In this document: positions 34,748-45,323 of the stretch, piece by piece
Position numbering within the stretch: position 1 is the first letter of the stretch
Layout of the letters: each line of letters begins with the position of its first letter
Assembly (NCBI RefSeq): GCF_004379255.2
Contig: NC_056053.1
Location: forward strand, 22,192,188-22,256,187
DNA: 64,000 nt
Reading direction: 5' to 3'
From: Salvia splendens
Taxonomy: Eukaryota; Streptophyta; Magnoliopsida; Lamiales; Lamiaceae
Translations under genes and position numbers: made by a program
The notes under the pieces: generated by a model
The model's input: the letters and a program-made list of their open reading frames with translations, nothing else
Told to the model about the DNA's origin: nothing
Databases searched by the model: none

Positions 34748-36266
34748 TGATAAGGCTCATTTCATGCATCGGTTATGTGGTTAAATTTTGTGATTTCAGT
34801 GATCTAACAAGTGTTTGTAAGTTCAGGTGTGTGAAAAATCTGCCATACCCAAGAAATGCAGGCAAATCAACCGGGCAGACGAAAACGAAGAAAAGTGAAG
34901 TGAAAACACTGACAGGAAGCAAAAGTGGAACAAGGAGAAAATTCTAAAGGATCTTTTTTCGGAGGACAAAAATGACAAATCATGAAGAAGGAGAGCCCTA
35001 GGGATCCGTGCCTCAACTATATAAATGGACAGCCACTTTGAAGAGGCAACACTTCTCACCAGCTTCAACGCACTCCTAGTTTCACTTAGTTTTAGCTCAC
35101 TTCATGCATATCTCACGCACTTGGTTTTCGATGGGGTAATTCTGGGCATATCTGTGGCGGTTTAGTTTAGTTTGTGGTGTAACCCCGTCCCCATGGGGGT
35201 GAAGATACAATCGTTTTACATTTCTGTTGTTTTGTTTCGCCGTGAACGTCTTCGTTTGAAGATCGACTACTGATATTTCTGTTTTGAACCTTATTCCAGT
35301 GGCTGTGGAAGTTTATGTTTTCTGTTTTACCTGGTGTTGGTGTTTGATGTTGGTTTTTACTGATTTGGATGTTTTTCGCAATTGGTTGTTGAGTTGAATC
35401 TGAGATTGGTTGAATTGGAGTAGAATTGTTGTTGAATCTGTTGAATCGGAGTTGAGTAGATATGGATCTGAACGTGGTTGAGTAGGGATCACATGGATCT
35501 GTTGTGAATCGTGGTTTGGAGTTGTGGATCTGATACGTACTGGTTTGAATCTGCATGGTTATGGCTGTTTTTACTGTTGCTTTCGATTTGCTCGACCTGG
35601 TAGTTTAGATCTGGTAGTTTTTTCTGCTTAATCGTAATGTTTGAAGTCCGATATGAGTTTGCTCTGTTTCTCTGTGTTTGATGCTCTGCTTCGTATGTGT
35701 TCATTTTATATTTGCTAAAGAAGATGAAAATCGTTGGTAGTTAGAGTCAGATCTGTAGTTCGTTTGCTTTTGCAACCTTTTCTGTCACCGTAGATAATTC
35801 GGGAAATTATGCCCACTGCTTTTTCTCGCGTACTTGTCTGACTGTTTTGGGAAATATTTTACTTAATCTGGTAGTTTGCTTAATTCGTTCTTTGTTAATT
35901 TTACGTCAGATGAGTCATGCATGCGTTCATGTTTTTTTCTTGTTTCTTAGGTCTAGTAGTTAGTTTAGTACTTTCAATTCTCTGCATCCAGTAGTTTTAA
36001 AAAATCTTAACCCATGAGTTGCGTGGCAGCTGCCGACCCCTTCCAAATCCTCTAAATACTTGCTAACACCTCCGTCTCTGTGGGATCGATCCTTACTTCC
36101 ATATACTAGCCAATAGTATGACGGGTTAAGGTTTGAAACAGTAAAAAGTGTATCCAACGACAATTTTTGATAGATTCATGATCTGCTAGACCTTGTGATC
36201 TAGTGAATCCTCTGAACCTGTTGGATTGAGAAACACCTAGTGCACACACTTCTCCATGCTACTTCA
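34748..36266 (+). mobile_element. solo LTR, 1519 bp
   Basis: TG...CA ends (tgataaggctcatttcatg and ...atgctacttca) lie between perfect 5-bp duplications attgg at 34743-34747 and 36267-36271. A TATA box (actatataaatgg) is near 35017, and ctctgtgggatcgatcctt sits near 36076 as in the other solo LTR, but in the opposite orientation. Related to, though diverged from, the LTR at 32971-34482. Confidence 0.88.
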
Positions 36267-36310
36267 ATTGGAAATAGAAGAACTGCCCCACCACCGCCGA
36301 AAATATTTTC

Positions 36311-37740
36311 ATAAATTTTTTTTATCATGCCACCATTGATGACCTCGGGGTTCTAAATTTGAAAAGGCCCAATTCAATTAACTATACATGACAAATGCTA
36401 CTGCGTATAGGTTCTATCAAAGCACAACATATGACATGATAAACATATGGACATCACCTTTCACATCAAAATATACTTAGGATATAGTCTTTATTTAAAA
36501 AGAAAGCCCACCTCGTTTGCTTACTTCCTTAACTCAACTTTCCATTCCGGCTTTAAAATAGTGTGCAAAATAATCTTTTGGAAAGAACATAACCTGCGAA
36601 AAGAATCGACTTTTGGAACATAATTTAATTAAAAAAAACACAAAACATGCATCCTATATGATATTCATTTTACCCTTCGATCTTTTTCAGAAAATTCTGA
36701 AATTTTTCGTGACTTTAGAACGCCGTCTTCATCTAGTTTTTGATTTTTGCAGCTGCCCGAGGCGTTGCGGGTCGGCCATTCGCATCCTCTGTCCAACACT
36801 GGCCCACATGCAAATAAAACTCATCCTTGTCTTCTTTAATTCTCTAGGCCCATATTTTATTAAAAATATTGGCCCAAAGTTTAGAAGAACACAGCCCAAA
36901 ATGGGACTTCTCTCTTCTCAATTTCTTGCACCCCAAATCCAAAGTCATCGTGATGTTGTTCCCTCAGTTTTGAATTTGATTAAATGTGGTGAAAGATGGT
37001 CCAAATGATTGTAAGATGATATACGAATAATAAGTGATTGGACTATACCTGTTTTGTTGGATGAAATCGAGATGGAAATGAGGCTCCATTTTGCTGGTGT
37101 TGATTTACAATATGCTTGGCTCTCCGTTTTGCTGATTTCTGCATGATTTCCAAATTAAATCTTGACAGGTAGTGGGATTTGTAACTGCAAAACTCATGAG
37201 AAGATGTTGGGCTGAAGTGGGCTCGGCTCCAAAACAAATTTGTTTTTGTTTTGACGCTTCTCAACCAAGTTGGGCTTCTACAAGTTGATTTTAGGATTTC
37301 GCTCAAAATTATTCGTGGCTTCATATAGAATATAAATTGTTGTAATTTAACTGGGCCATCTCAAGAAATAAAATTGGGCTAGAGAAAAATAAAATAAATA
37401 CTGTTTGTTTGCTTGATTTGGATTTTTCATTTTTATTAGACAAGCCCAAATACAAAGAAAATTCCTCTTGCCCGACCATAATTATTAGCCGTGAAAACAT
37501 ACAATAAAAAAATCCGGCTTGAAAATTCAACGTAGTTTCGAGCTCAACTAAAAAGTAGAAAAGTCGGTGTTACCATATAAAAAATAGAAAGTCGGTGTTA
37601 TCATACACACAAGTTTATAATCCAAATGTTCTTATTCCATCTTCTATTTCATTCATCTTATTCGTCAAACCCAATACTCATAAAATAAGTAATGATAATT
37701 ATCACAATAATACTATCCTATATTAAGTGTCACATTTTGT
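36311..37740. other. intergenic, no gene seen
   Basis: Several short open frames (36613-37008, 37043-37324) show no domain. Repeated ggccca/tgggct motifs at 36780-37460 could belong to an old LTR element but no boundaries are visible. From about 37620 the sequence matches 62597 onward, the start of the duplicated exonuclease-like segment. Confidence 0.45.
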
Positions 37741-38140
37741 CATTTCAGTCCGTTCCATAATGAGAGTCACATTTCACTTTTATCATAAATAGTAAGTAGA
37801 CTCTACATTCCACCAACTAATTCTACTCACATTTTATTACTCCCTCCGTCCCGGGCTACTCGCTCCTTTCCTTTTCGGCACGGAGATTAAGGAATGAGTG
37901 TATAGGAAAGTAAAAAATGACGGCTGTAGGTGAAATTTTTTACTAAAAATGGAAAGAGTGCAAGTAACTTGGGACGCCCAAAAAGGAAATAAGTGCGAGT
38001 AGTGCGGGACGGAGGGAGTATAAAACTAATATATATAAGTGGAACTCATAGTCCACTAACTTATTCAATCCACTTTTTTTTTACATTTCTTAAAATCCGC
38101 ACCCACACTAAATATGACACTTAATGTGGGGCGGAGGTAG
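37741..38140. mobile_element. Stowaway MITE (outer), interrupted
   Basis: Left end near cagtccgttccataatgaga and right end cttaatgtggggcggaggtag are inverted; TA follows at 38141-38142. It is split by the MITE at 37840-38018. The left limit is approximate. Confidence 0.65.
37840..38018. mobile_element. Stowaway MITE (inner), 179 bp
   Basis: Ends ctccctccgtcccgggctac and agtagtgcgggacggaggga(g) are near-perfect inverted repeats with TA at 37838-37839 and 38019-38020. Inserted in the outer Stowaway. Confidence 0.9.
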
Positions 38141-38142
38141 TA

Positions 38143-38569
38143 GTTACGTAAATATGTGCGAATGTAGAGTAGTGTACTTCCTTTTTGTCCTTTTCACCCA
38201 ACATTCCATAAAAGTGCAATTAAGATGGCAGAAAATAAAGTAATTTTGTAGACTTCACAACTTATAAATTAAAGAATGATTAGACATAAATCGATCATCC
38301 ATGATTAAATCTCTTATACAATGTATAAAATCCCCTTGTTTGAGTTGGTTAAAGTTGGTGGACTAGGATGATCATACACTGTTCATAAACACTGTGGAAT
38401 GATGAAGTCGGGTAACAAAATGCGAGAAATGAGTAGAGCAAAATAATATCGCACGAAAAAAACAAGAAAATAAACTTGACAAAGCAAAGCAAATAAGTCG
38501 TACTCCATAAATGGGTATCCAAGTTTTTAAGCATAATAAAAACATCAAGAAAGAAAGAAAGAAAGTACA
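38143..38569. other. 3' flank shared with the third exonuclease-like gene
   Basis: ccataaaagtgcaattaaga and neighbouring sequence recur near 62916, showing that this flank was duplicated with the genes. No gene seen. Confidence 0.5.
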
Positions 38570-38717
38570 CTACTCGATGGCTATCAAGAAAGAAAGATAA
38601 ACGTGAAACTCGATGGCTATCAAGAAAGAAAGATAAACATCATGGCAAGCATAGTCCAGCTGCTCCAGTGAGAGTGACTCAACCTCCCAGTCGCCGTACG
38701 CCACCGCTTCATCCAAA
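38570..38717 (-). pseudogene. 3' fragment of an exonuclease-like gene
   Basis: The frame reads DEAVAYGDWEVESLSLEQL then YACHDVYLSFLIAIEFH, matching the last ~45 codons of the gene at 38776-39366. A 39-bp tandem duplication adds a second VYLSFLIAIE before the stop. The rest of the gene is missing. Confidence 0.8.
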
Positions 38718-38775
38718 TGTTGTGTACAGTTTTTGAGCATGATATAAAGCATTTCATGAAATACTTAGAAAATGA

Positions 38776-39366
38776 TCAATAATGGTATATCCATTCCCAA
38801 AGGTGAAACTCAATGGCCATCAAGAAAGGAAGAAAAACATCATGGCAAGCATACTGCAGCTGCTCCACTGTGAGCTCCTCAACCTCCCAGTCGCTGCATC
38901 CCACCGCCTCATCCTTGCTCATCCCGGGAATCCCCAATATCTCCTCCGCCAGCTGCCCCATCGTCGCTCCCCGGTCGCACCCCCTCAGCTGGTGCGCCAC
39001 CATCCGAACGTCCACCAGCGGCCCCACCTCGACGGCATGCGGCGAGGCCTTCAGCAGCGCCGCGGCCGCGTTGTCCCACAGCGCAACCAGGATGACGTTG
39101 GGGTCCACGAGGAAGCTGCGCAGGGCGTCGGGGCAGTGGTCGGTGCGGTGGAGCTGGAAGATGAGGCAGTTCGACCCCACGCAGAGCTGGAGCGTGGCGG
39201 CGTGCCTGGACACGCACTGGACGCTCAGCCCCACCAGGAGGCGCCCTTGCCGGTAGTAGCGGTACTGGCGGATGTCGCGGACCCATCTCTGCGCGGCGGC
39301 TGGCTCCGAAGTCACGCTGGTGCGGACGCTGTGGGAGCCGCAAGGGATGTTGAAGATCGTCGTCAT
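38776..39366 (-). CDS. RNase D/WRN-exonuclease-like protein, 196 aa, catalytic residues lost
   Basis: Single-exon plant member of the DnaQ-like 3'-5' exonuclease (DEDD) fold, about the size of the domain alone. Motif I, normally GLDxE, reads GLSVQC (about 46-51), so both acidic metal ligands are gone. Motif II is recognisable by NVILVALWDNAA (about 90-100) without the usual Asp context; motif III reads YACHD (about 172-176) and keeps its Asp. The TMGQLAEEILGI segment is typical of this plant group. Likely non-catalytic. The start at MTTIF is preferred since the paralogue at 61222-61803 has no upstream extension; an in-frame ATG 33 bases earlier (MCTWKDQ) is the alternative. A G-box/TATA promoter lies just upstream. 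Function unknown. Confidence 0.75.
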   Translation of the reverse strand: MTTIFNIPCGSHSVRTSVTSEPAAAQRWVRDIRQYRYYRQGRLLVGLSVQCVSRHAATLQLCVGSNCLIFQLHRTDHCPDALRSFLVDPNVILVALWDNAAAALLKASPHAVEVGPLVDVRMVAHQLRGCDRGATMGQLAEEILGIPGMSKDEAVGCSDWEVEELTVEQLQYACHDVFLPFLMAIEFHLWEWIYHY

Positions 39367-39420
39367 GAATTCTTGATCTTGATCTTTCCAAGTGCACACG
39401 GTTTGTTATCGTGGTAACTG

Positions 39421-39450
39421 CCTATTTATTCACCTTTGCCTTGACACGTG
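39421..39450 (-). promoter_or_regulatory. G-box and TATA box of the exonuclease-like gene
   Basis: On the minus strand CCACGTGTCA (CACGTG core 39445-39450) is followed about 15 bases later by AATAAATAGG (39421-39430), about 80 and 55 bases before the preferred start. The same pair precedes the gene at 61222-61803. G-boxes bind bZIP/bHLH factors. Confidence 0.65.
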
Positions 39451-39898
39451 GTAGCCTGATTATGGACTACTAGCATTTAGTAGTAACTGTTTTTTCGGTT
39501 AGTTTTCTATTCTGTAGAGAAAAAAGTTGACTGTATGATTCTTGGTTGAAATGGAACAGGAAATGGTGGATTGTGGATTTCCTAGTTCATATGTGGGAGC
39601 AAGATGGGCTTGATGATTAAGCACTAGTGCCAATTGAGGTGAAAATAAACACAAGGAACCATTTTTTTTTCTTTCTATAAAGCTCCCAACTTTGTAATTA
39701 CGAGGAAAGGCTCTAGAGTAGAGTAGCTAGATAAATAACAATACTATTAGAATGAATACCAACTGGTCTAGATCATAATGAAAGATTAAATCAGCTGAGT
39801 TCGAAGCTATTAATATGTTTGGCTAAATCAATAACAACACGTTTTTCATCCAGTTGCGGATGTAGGTTTAGTTTCGGGTAGGCTCCAGTTGCGGATGC
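39451..39898. other. intergenic, start of duplicated RsmG segment
   Basis: From about 39710 the sequence is similar to 12040 onward. No gene seen before that. Confidence 0.45.
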
Positions 39899-40440
39899 TT
39901 ATCTTATGTGACCGGTATTAGAAAAACAACATAGTGGGAGCTTTGAAGGAATACCTGATGCCCGAGGATATTTTCCGGGGGGTCGACCATCGTTCAGGCA
40001 TATAATGGCCGTTCTCTGTCCAAATTTTCTATGAGGCATGTAAACCAAAATGAATAGCTCTTTGCAACTTCCTCCTGCAAAGAGAACAAACTAAATGGAA
40101 TGATCTCTTAATTTTGTACTATAAAGGATACTAGGTAATAACAGAAAGGACTAAAACCCTCCATTTGAATTAGCATACCTGTGGCTGTGGATCATGACCC
40201 TCCACAAACAAACACAGACTAGAGGAAGGCAATATTCAGCTTCACGCCATCAAAAAGAAAATACCTAGACACCGATAGATGGCCCCAAACATAGTAATAA
40301 AGAAAACAAGTTGCAAATATATTCCCAGTACTCTCATTTCTTCAACAGCTCTAGCAACTGCAATGTCAAAGTTCTCTCTGCAGTCAAGGTTTCGTCCTTC
40401 AATCTGTCCTATACAGAGATCAGATTGTCTATGAGCATAC
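39899..40440 (-). pseudogene. RsmG/GidB-like pseudogene, copy 2, 3' exons
   Basis: The last exon (39899-40030) reads KFGQRTAIICLND and KYPRASGIPSKLPL, but the usual stop is lost and the frame extends by about 10 codons. An exon near 40160-40230 keeps LFVEGHDPQ with deletions. The exon at about 40335-40410 reads GQIEGRNLDCRENFDIAVAR, closer to the functional family than copy 1, but its donor GT is changed to GA. Together with the piece at 52495-52560 this is a second dead copy, separated by the retrotransposon nest. Confidence 0.75.
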
Positions 40441-41521
40441 ACCCCATGAAACATGAAAACACCTATTTATTTTAATATTGCATTAACACTGGTACTAACT
40501 AGTAAGCAACACTATAGAACAGCTAGAATAGTAGACTTCATTAACCAAACACACACTCCACTTTGACATAAAATTCAATCTACCGATTCTAAAAACTCAC
40601 AATAAGAACAACAGAAACAAAGCTAGAGGTGTTATTAATCCTCCATGTTGGCATCAAAATTCATACCTAATCAACACAAAATCAGCTGTAAGCAGAAAAA
40701 TATACTAGAACAAATCATTTTCCCTGATAATTAATACAAATCATGATCAGTACTAGGGCATGCCATGGCCAGAATCACTCCAGGAAGCCCTACTGATGGA
40801 GTACGAACTAAACAAGCCCAATAGCAGGGACAGCTCGGCTAGCCCAAAGCACAAGAAAGAGTTCAGTTCGGCCAAGAGTTCAGTTCGGCACAAACCAAAG
40901 AGTTCGGCCCTAGCCTATAGCTCGGTAAAAGCCAACTAATCAAGCTCTGCTCTCAGGTCGGCATTAAGCTCTATTCTCAGATCGGCAAAAGCTGCTCGGC
41001 AATAATTCAGTAGTTCGGTCTCAGCATTCGACCGAACTAGGAGTTAGTGGACTCATGAAAGGCCCCCACGACCTCCACTACACCCACAATCTATTTAGTG
41101 GTGTCAAGCAGTCATTAACTCAGGCAGGATAGTGGACCCATGCAAGGTCGCCACGATCTCCACGACATCCACTACCTAATAAATGCTGCATGCCACGATC
41201 TTGGTTCAAAAGATAAATAGAACCTAGGTCAGATAGATAGTGGATCTTCTGTTAACTTCTGTAAAGCTCTCTAGAGAGAAAATAATCATATAGCAAGTCT
41301 GTATTGTAAGCTGTAATTCTCAGATCAAGCAATACAAACCTGCCCCCAGTTCTCCCCGTGGACGTAGATTTACCTCAGTAAATCGAACCACGTAAAATCT
41401 CTGCGTTTTTCCTGCATTCACTAACATCAAAAATTCGCGGATTCATCACTGGCGCCGTCTGTGGGAAACTCAGAACCAAATTTGTGATAAAGCGAGTTTT
41501 TGATCCTCCTCCACCAAAAAA

Positions 41522-42268
41522 ATGCATTCCAGATCACGTAACACCCATAATCCTGTCCGTGACAACCGTGAGGAAGTAAGTCTAGCTCGCAGGTCTGAAA
41601 AACGGCCTCGGGAGACATCTACTTCCAGTTCTCACGAAGGAGCAAGCCACTCCAGGAGTCATCGCACAGAATCTTCCCAGCAGCCCGATTTAAATGAGGT
41701 TGTCAAGCTGTTTTTGGCCGAGAAGCAGGAGGAGTTCTTAGCTTTCCTGCAAAAAAGCCAGCAGCCGGAGAAGAAAACGGGGGATTCTCCCTCCTCCTTC
41801 AGACATGAAAGTCACTACCGCAGTAGTGACGTGTCCTCCAGGAGAGAGAATCCTCACCCCCGACATGTTCTTCCTCGCCGAACTCCTTTTGAAAGAATTC
41901 AGAGGGCACCGGTACGAAGTAGATTGGGACCACGTCTCAATCCTGAGACGCCACCCGCTCAGTTCGTACCATTGAACAAGTCAAGAGCGGAAATTTTCGA
42001 ACTACATTCCGAAATGTTCGAAAAACCAAAACGGATGACGAAATCGGCCACACGCCGAAGTCTTGATGCATATTGCTCCTTCCATCAAACCCACGGTCAC
42101 GATACCGAGGAGTGCCGAAATTTGGCTGCAGGTATTGATGTTCTTGTGAAAACAGGAACGCTAAAAAAATACCAAAACAAGCAGCCGAAAAACAAAAAAC
42201 AAAAAGCAAAGGGGTACGAGCTGCTTTCCTCAGAATCCGAAAAAGCAACAGGATCCCGAAGACGATGA
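41522..42268 (+). pseudogene. element A: internally deleted gag
   Basis: The frame opens MHSRSRNTHNPVRDN and follows the gag of elements B and C to PRHV, then jumps to LPRRTPFERI, dropping about 230 codons including the structural gag domain. The zinc-finger-like YCSFHQTHGHDTEECRNL is kept. The C-terminus is shifted after KKQKAKG. No protease region remains. Confidence 0.85.
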
Positions 42269-42340
42269 CGAGCAACAATATGATGGAGTAATCCTGACCA
42301 TTGATGCTTTCCCTGCCGGGAAGACTAAATCGTCCCTGAA

Positions 42341-42730
42341 GCCGTAATTCCGGTTGAGATCGGCATACCCAGTTTCCGAACTCTAAACTTCTTCTCAGCA
42401 GAACTGAAAGAGGACGGACTGAAAGCCGAGCTAGATCTTGCCGAAGAAAGAAAAGAACTGGCCTGCATAAAAGCAGCCAAGTACAAGGAGCAAGTAGCCC
42501 GGTATTACAACCAAAGGGTGAAGAAGCTGCAATTTCAAGTGGGAGATCTCGTCCTGAGAAACAACGAAGTAAGCCGAGCAGAAAAGCTGGGCAAGCTCGA
42601 ACCCACATGGGAAGGTCCGTATCGGGTGTCAGAAGTCCTCGGCAAAGGGTCTTACAAATTGGCTCACATGTCAGGAGAACAGGTACCCCGAACATGGCAC
42701 ATTTCCAACCTCAAAAAGTTCCATTTGTAA
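42341..42730 (+). pseudogene. element A: C-terminal pol fragment
   Basis: From 42341 (AVIPVEIGIPS) the frame matches the last 130 codons of pol in element C, ending HISNLKKFHL. The join lies in ccctgaagccg, where gag-side and pol-side sequences share a few bases, so protease, RT, RNase H and the integrase core are all deleted. Confidence 0.9.
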
Positions 42731-43295
42731 GAGACAGTCCGGTCAGTCAGTCTTGAGTCCTGTTTGCTCAATGTGCTTTATTTGGTTTACTTGGTCTTTA
42801 TTTGTCTCTGTGCGTTTTGTCTATATGCGTTTTGTCTGTCTCTGTGCGTGTCGTCTCTTACAAATGTTACTGAGGTATCTTGTTCTTCGAAGGCTGATCC
42901 CCTTCTTAGAACATATACAAGCCAACGATTGCGAGTCAAAGCTTCTGCAGAAGATACAAGACCACAATTCAGCTTAAACAAGCAGTTCGTCTGAAACGAG
43001 CTGCAACAAGCCAACGATTGCGAGTCAAAGCTTCTAAAGAGGATACAAGACCACAATTCGGCTTAAAAATCAAGCACTTCGTCTGAAACGAACTGCAATA
43101 AAAGTCCGATTCTCGCGATAAAACTTGCCTGAATTAGGACAAGGGAAAGTCCGATCCACGCGATAAAACTCGCCGAATTAGGACAAGGGAAAGTCCGATC
43201 CCCAAATTAGGACAAGGGAAAGTCCGATCCCCAAATTAGGACAACGGAAAGTCCGATCCGAGCGATAAAACTCGCCAAATTAGGACACAGGCTTA

Positions 43296-44011
43296 GTCCG
43301 GTCAAAGATGTTTATTTCATCAGACCAAAGACGAGTCCGGTCAAAGATGTTTATTTCATCAGACCAAAGACGAGTCCGGTCAAAAGATGTTTATTTCATC
43401 AGACCAAAGACGAGTCCGGTCAAAAGATGTTTATTTCATCAGACCAAAGACTAGTCCGGTCAAAAGATGTTTATTTCATCAGACCAAAGACGAGTCCGGT
43501 CAAAGATGTTTATTTCATCAGACCAAAGACGAGTCCGGCCAAAAGATGTTTATTTCATCAGACCAAAGACGAGTCCGGTCAAAAGATGTTTATTTCATCA
43601 GACCAAAGACGAGTCCGGTCAAAAGATGTTTATTTCATCAGACCAAAGACTAGTCCGGTCAAAAGATGTTTATTTCATCAGACCAAAGACGAGTCCGGTC
43701 AAAGATGTTTATTTCATCAGACCAAAGACGAGTCCGGCCAAAAGATGTTTATTTCATCAGACCAAAGACGAGTCCGGCCAAAAGATGTTTATTTCATCAG
43801 ACCAAAGACGAGTCCGGTCAAAAGATGTTTATTTCATCAGACCAAAGACGAGTCCGGTCAAAGATGTTTATTTCATCAGACCAAAGACGAGTCCGGTCAA
43901 AAGATGTTTATTTCATCAGACCAAAGACGAGTCCGGTCAAAAGATGTTTATTTCATCAGACCAAAGACGAGTCCGGTCAAAGATGTTTATTTCATCAGAC
44001 CAAGGACCTAG
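43296..44011. repeat. minisatellite, ~40 bp x 18, in element A
   Basis: Units gtccggtcaaaagatgttta + tttcatcagaccaaagacga (38-40 bp, differing mainly in aaa/aaaa and c/t) repeat about 18 times just upstream of the 3' LTR. Elements B and C have only about three of these units at the matching place (51236-51345 and 59482-59591). Open frames of up to 299 codons here are repeat artefacts. Confidence 0.95.
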
Positions 44012-44578
44012 TCCGGTCAAAGAAGTTTACTTCAAGGCCATTTTTCATAAAGGAAGAAACCAAACTAAGAGAAAGGAGACGAAATCATACTTCGCCAGCT
44101 TCGTCTCCACCTTCTCGGTGAGGTTCAGCTTCCTTCTCCTTATCTGCTTCGGCTTCAGCCTCCCCCGTATCCTTATCCAGAATGCCGAAGTGATTCACTT
44201 CGCTTTTTCGGGGGGGGTAGTGATGGAGTACGAACTAAACAAGCCCAATAGCAGGGACAGCTCGGCTAGCCCAAAGCACAAGAAAGAGTTCAGTTCGGCC
44301 AAGAGTTCAGTTCGGCACAAACCAAAGAGTTCGGCCCTAGCCTATAGCTCGGTAAAAGCCAACTAATCAAGCTCTGCTCTCAGGTCGGCATTAAGCTCTA
44401 TTCTCAGATCGGCAAAAGCTGCTCGGCAATAATTCAGTAGTTCGGTCTCAGCATTCGACCGAACTAGGAGTTAGTGGACTCATGAAAGGCCCCCACGACC
44501 TCCACTACACCCACAATCTATTTAGTGGTGTCAAGCAGTCATTAACTCAGGCAGGATAGTGGACCCATGCAAGGTCGC

Positions 44579-45241
44579 TGATGGAGTACGTACTAAACAA
44601 GCCAGCACAAAGCCCAAGAAAGAGTATCAGTTCGGCATGACCAAAGAGTTCGGCTAAGAGTTCAGTTCGGCACAACCAAAGAGTTCGGCCTCAGCCTACA
44701 GCTCGGTAAAAACCAACCAATCAAGCTCTGCCCTCAGGTCGGCATCAAGCTCTACTCTCAGATCGGCAAAAGCTGCTCGGCAATAGTTCAGCAGTTCGGT
44801 CTCAGCATCGGCAAAAGCTGCTCGGCAATACCGAACTGGGAGACACGATCTATCTAGTGGTGGACCCATGCAGGCTCTCATGACCTCCACGACATCCACG
44901 ACATAATTACTGATGATGTAAGCCACCGTCTAATTAGTGGCCATGCAGGATCTCATGACCTCCGTGACCTCCACGACTTAGGGTGGTGATGCAAGCCACG
45001 ATCTCAGTTCTATATATAAACGGAACTTAGATCCGATAGAGGATTCACCAACTCTAGAGAGAAAATATCATATAGCAAGCTTGTATTTGTAAGCTGTAGA
45101 AAACAGATCAAGCAATACAACTCTGCCCTCTTTTCTTCCCGTGGACGTAGATTTACCTCAGTAAATCGAACCACGTAAATCTCTGTGTTGTGATTTCTAC
45201 TTTCCTGCATTTACTACCACCAGAAATTCGCGGATTCATCA
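44579..45241 (+). repeat. element B 5' LTR
   Basis: Starts tgatggagtacgtactaaac and ends aattcgcggattcatca. Contains ttcggc-rich U3, the TATA box at 45011 and a likely RNA start about 30 bases later. Confidence 0.93.
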
Positions 45242-45323
45242 CTGGCGCCGTCTGTGGGAAACAGAGAACCAAATCTGTGATAAAGCGAATTTTTGACCCT
45301 TTTTCCACTACAAAAAAAAAAAA

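Larger units (their letters stand above)
32634..36295 (+). pseudogene. Harbinger transposase remnant in three pieces
   Basis: Piece 1 (32634-32970) starts MASGGDVD with early stops and then gives FDDYFAEVPRFGETFFRRRFRM and YKYFRFRGDASGKP. Piece 2 (34483-34747) continues with SPIQKCTATIRQLAYRGATD and FDEYLHIGETT, and in a shifted frame reaches the first-D motif CMHW. Piece 3 (from 36267) continues after the second LTR with a stop and KNCP, as in WxWxNCP. The pieces join exactly at the target duplications of the two LTRs, proving one original gene. Confidence 0.8.
32313..36310 (+). mobile_element. second Harbinger element, split by two solo LTRs
   Basis: After TTA (32310-32312) the left end agaggattcacagtagagg begins, followed by a GC-rich gacgag/cgtccg block (32335-32510) much like that at 20940-21130. 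The transposase remnant continues across two LTR insertions to about 36300. No matching right end was found, so the 3' end is lost or too diverged; the right limit is approximate. Confidence 0.6.

Noticed and set aside
33303..35704. Several 60-130-codon frames in the solo LTRs
   Set aside because: No domains and low-complexity composition; they lie in LTR sequence.
38782..39417. 211-codon plus-strand frame opposite the exonuclease-like gene (and the same at 61276-61899 and 63602-63952)
   Set aside because: GC-rich third positions keep the antisense open; only the minus strand shows the conserved fold.
41937..42695. 252-codon minus-strand frame, and similar antisense frames at 50260-50697 and 58506-58913
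   Set aside because: They are shadows of gag/pol on the opposite strand and are not conserved as proteins.
43296..44011. CRISPR-like repeat array
   Set aside because: Units are directly adjacent with no unique spacers, and this is a plant nuclear retrotransposon.
43387..44366. Long overlapping open frames of up to 299 codons (MFISSDQRRV repeats)
   Set aside because: They follow the 40-bp minisatellite in all three frames and have no relation to Ty3/gypsy proteins.
44579..45241. LTR open frames (MAYIISNYVV and MQESRNHNTE), repeated in several LTRs
   Set aside because: Minus-strand chance frames repeated only because the LTR is repeated.
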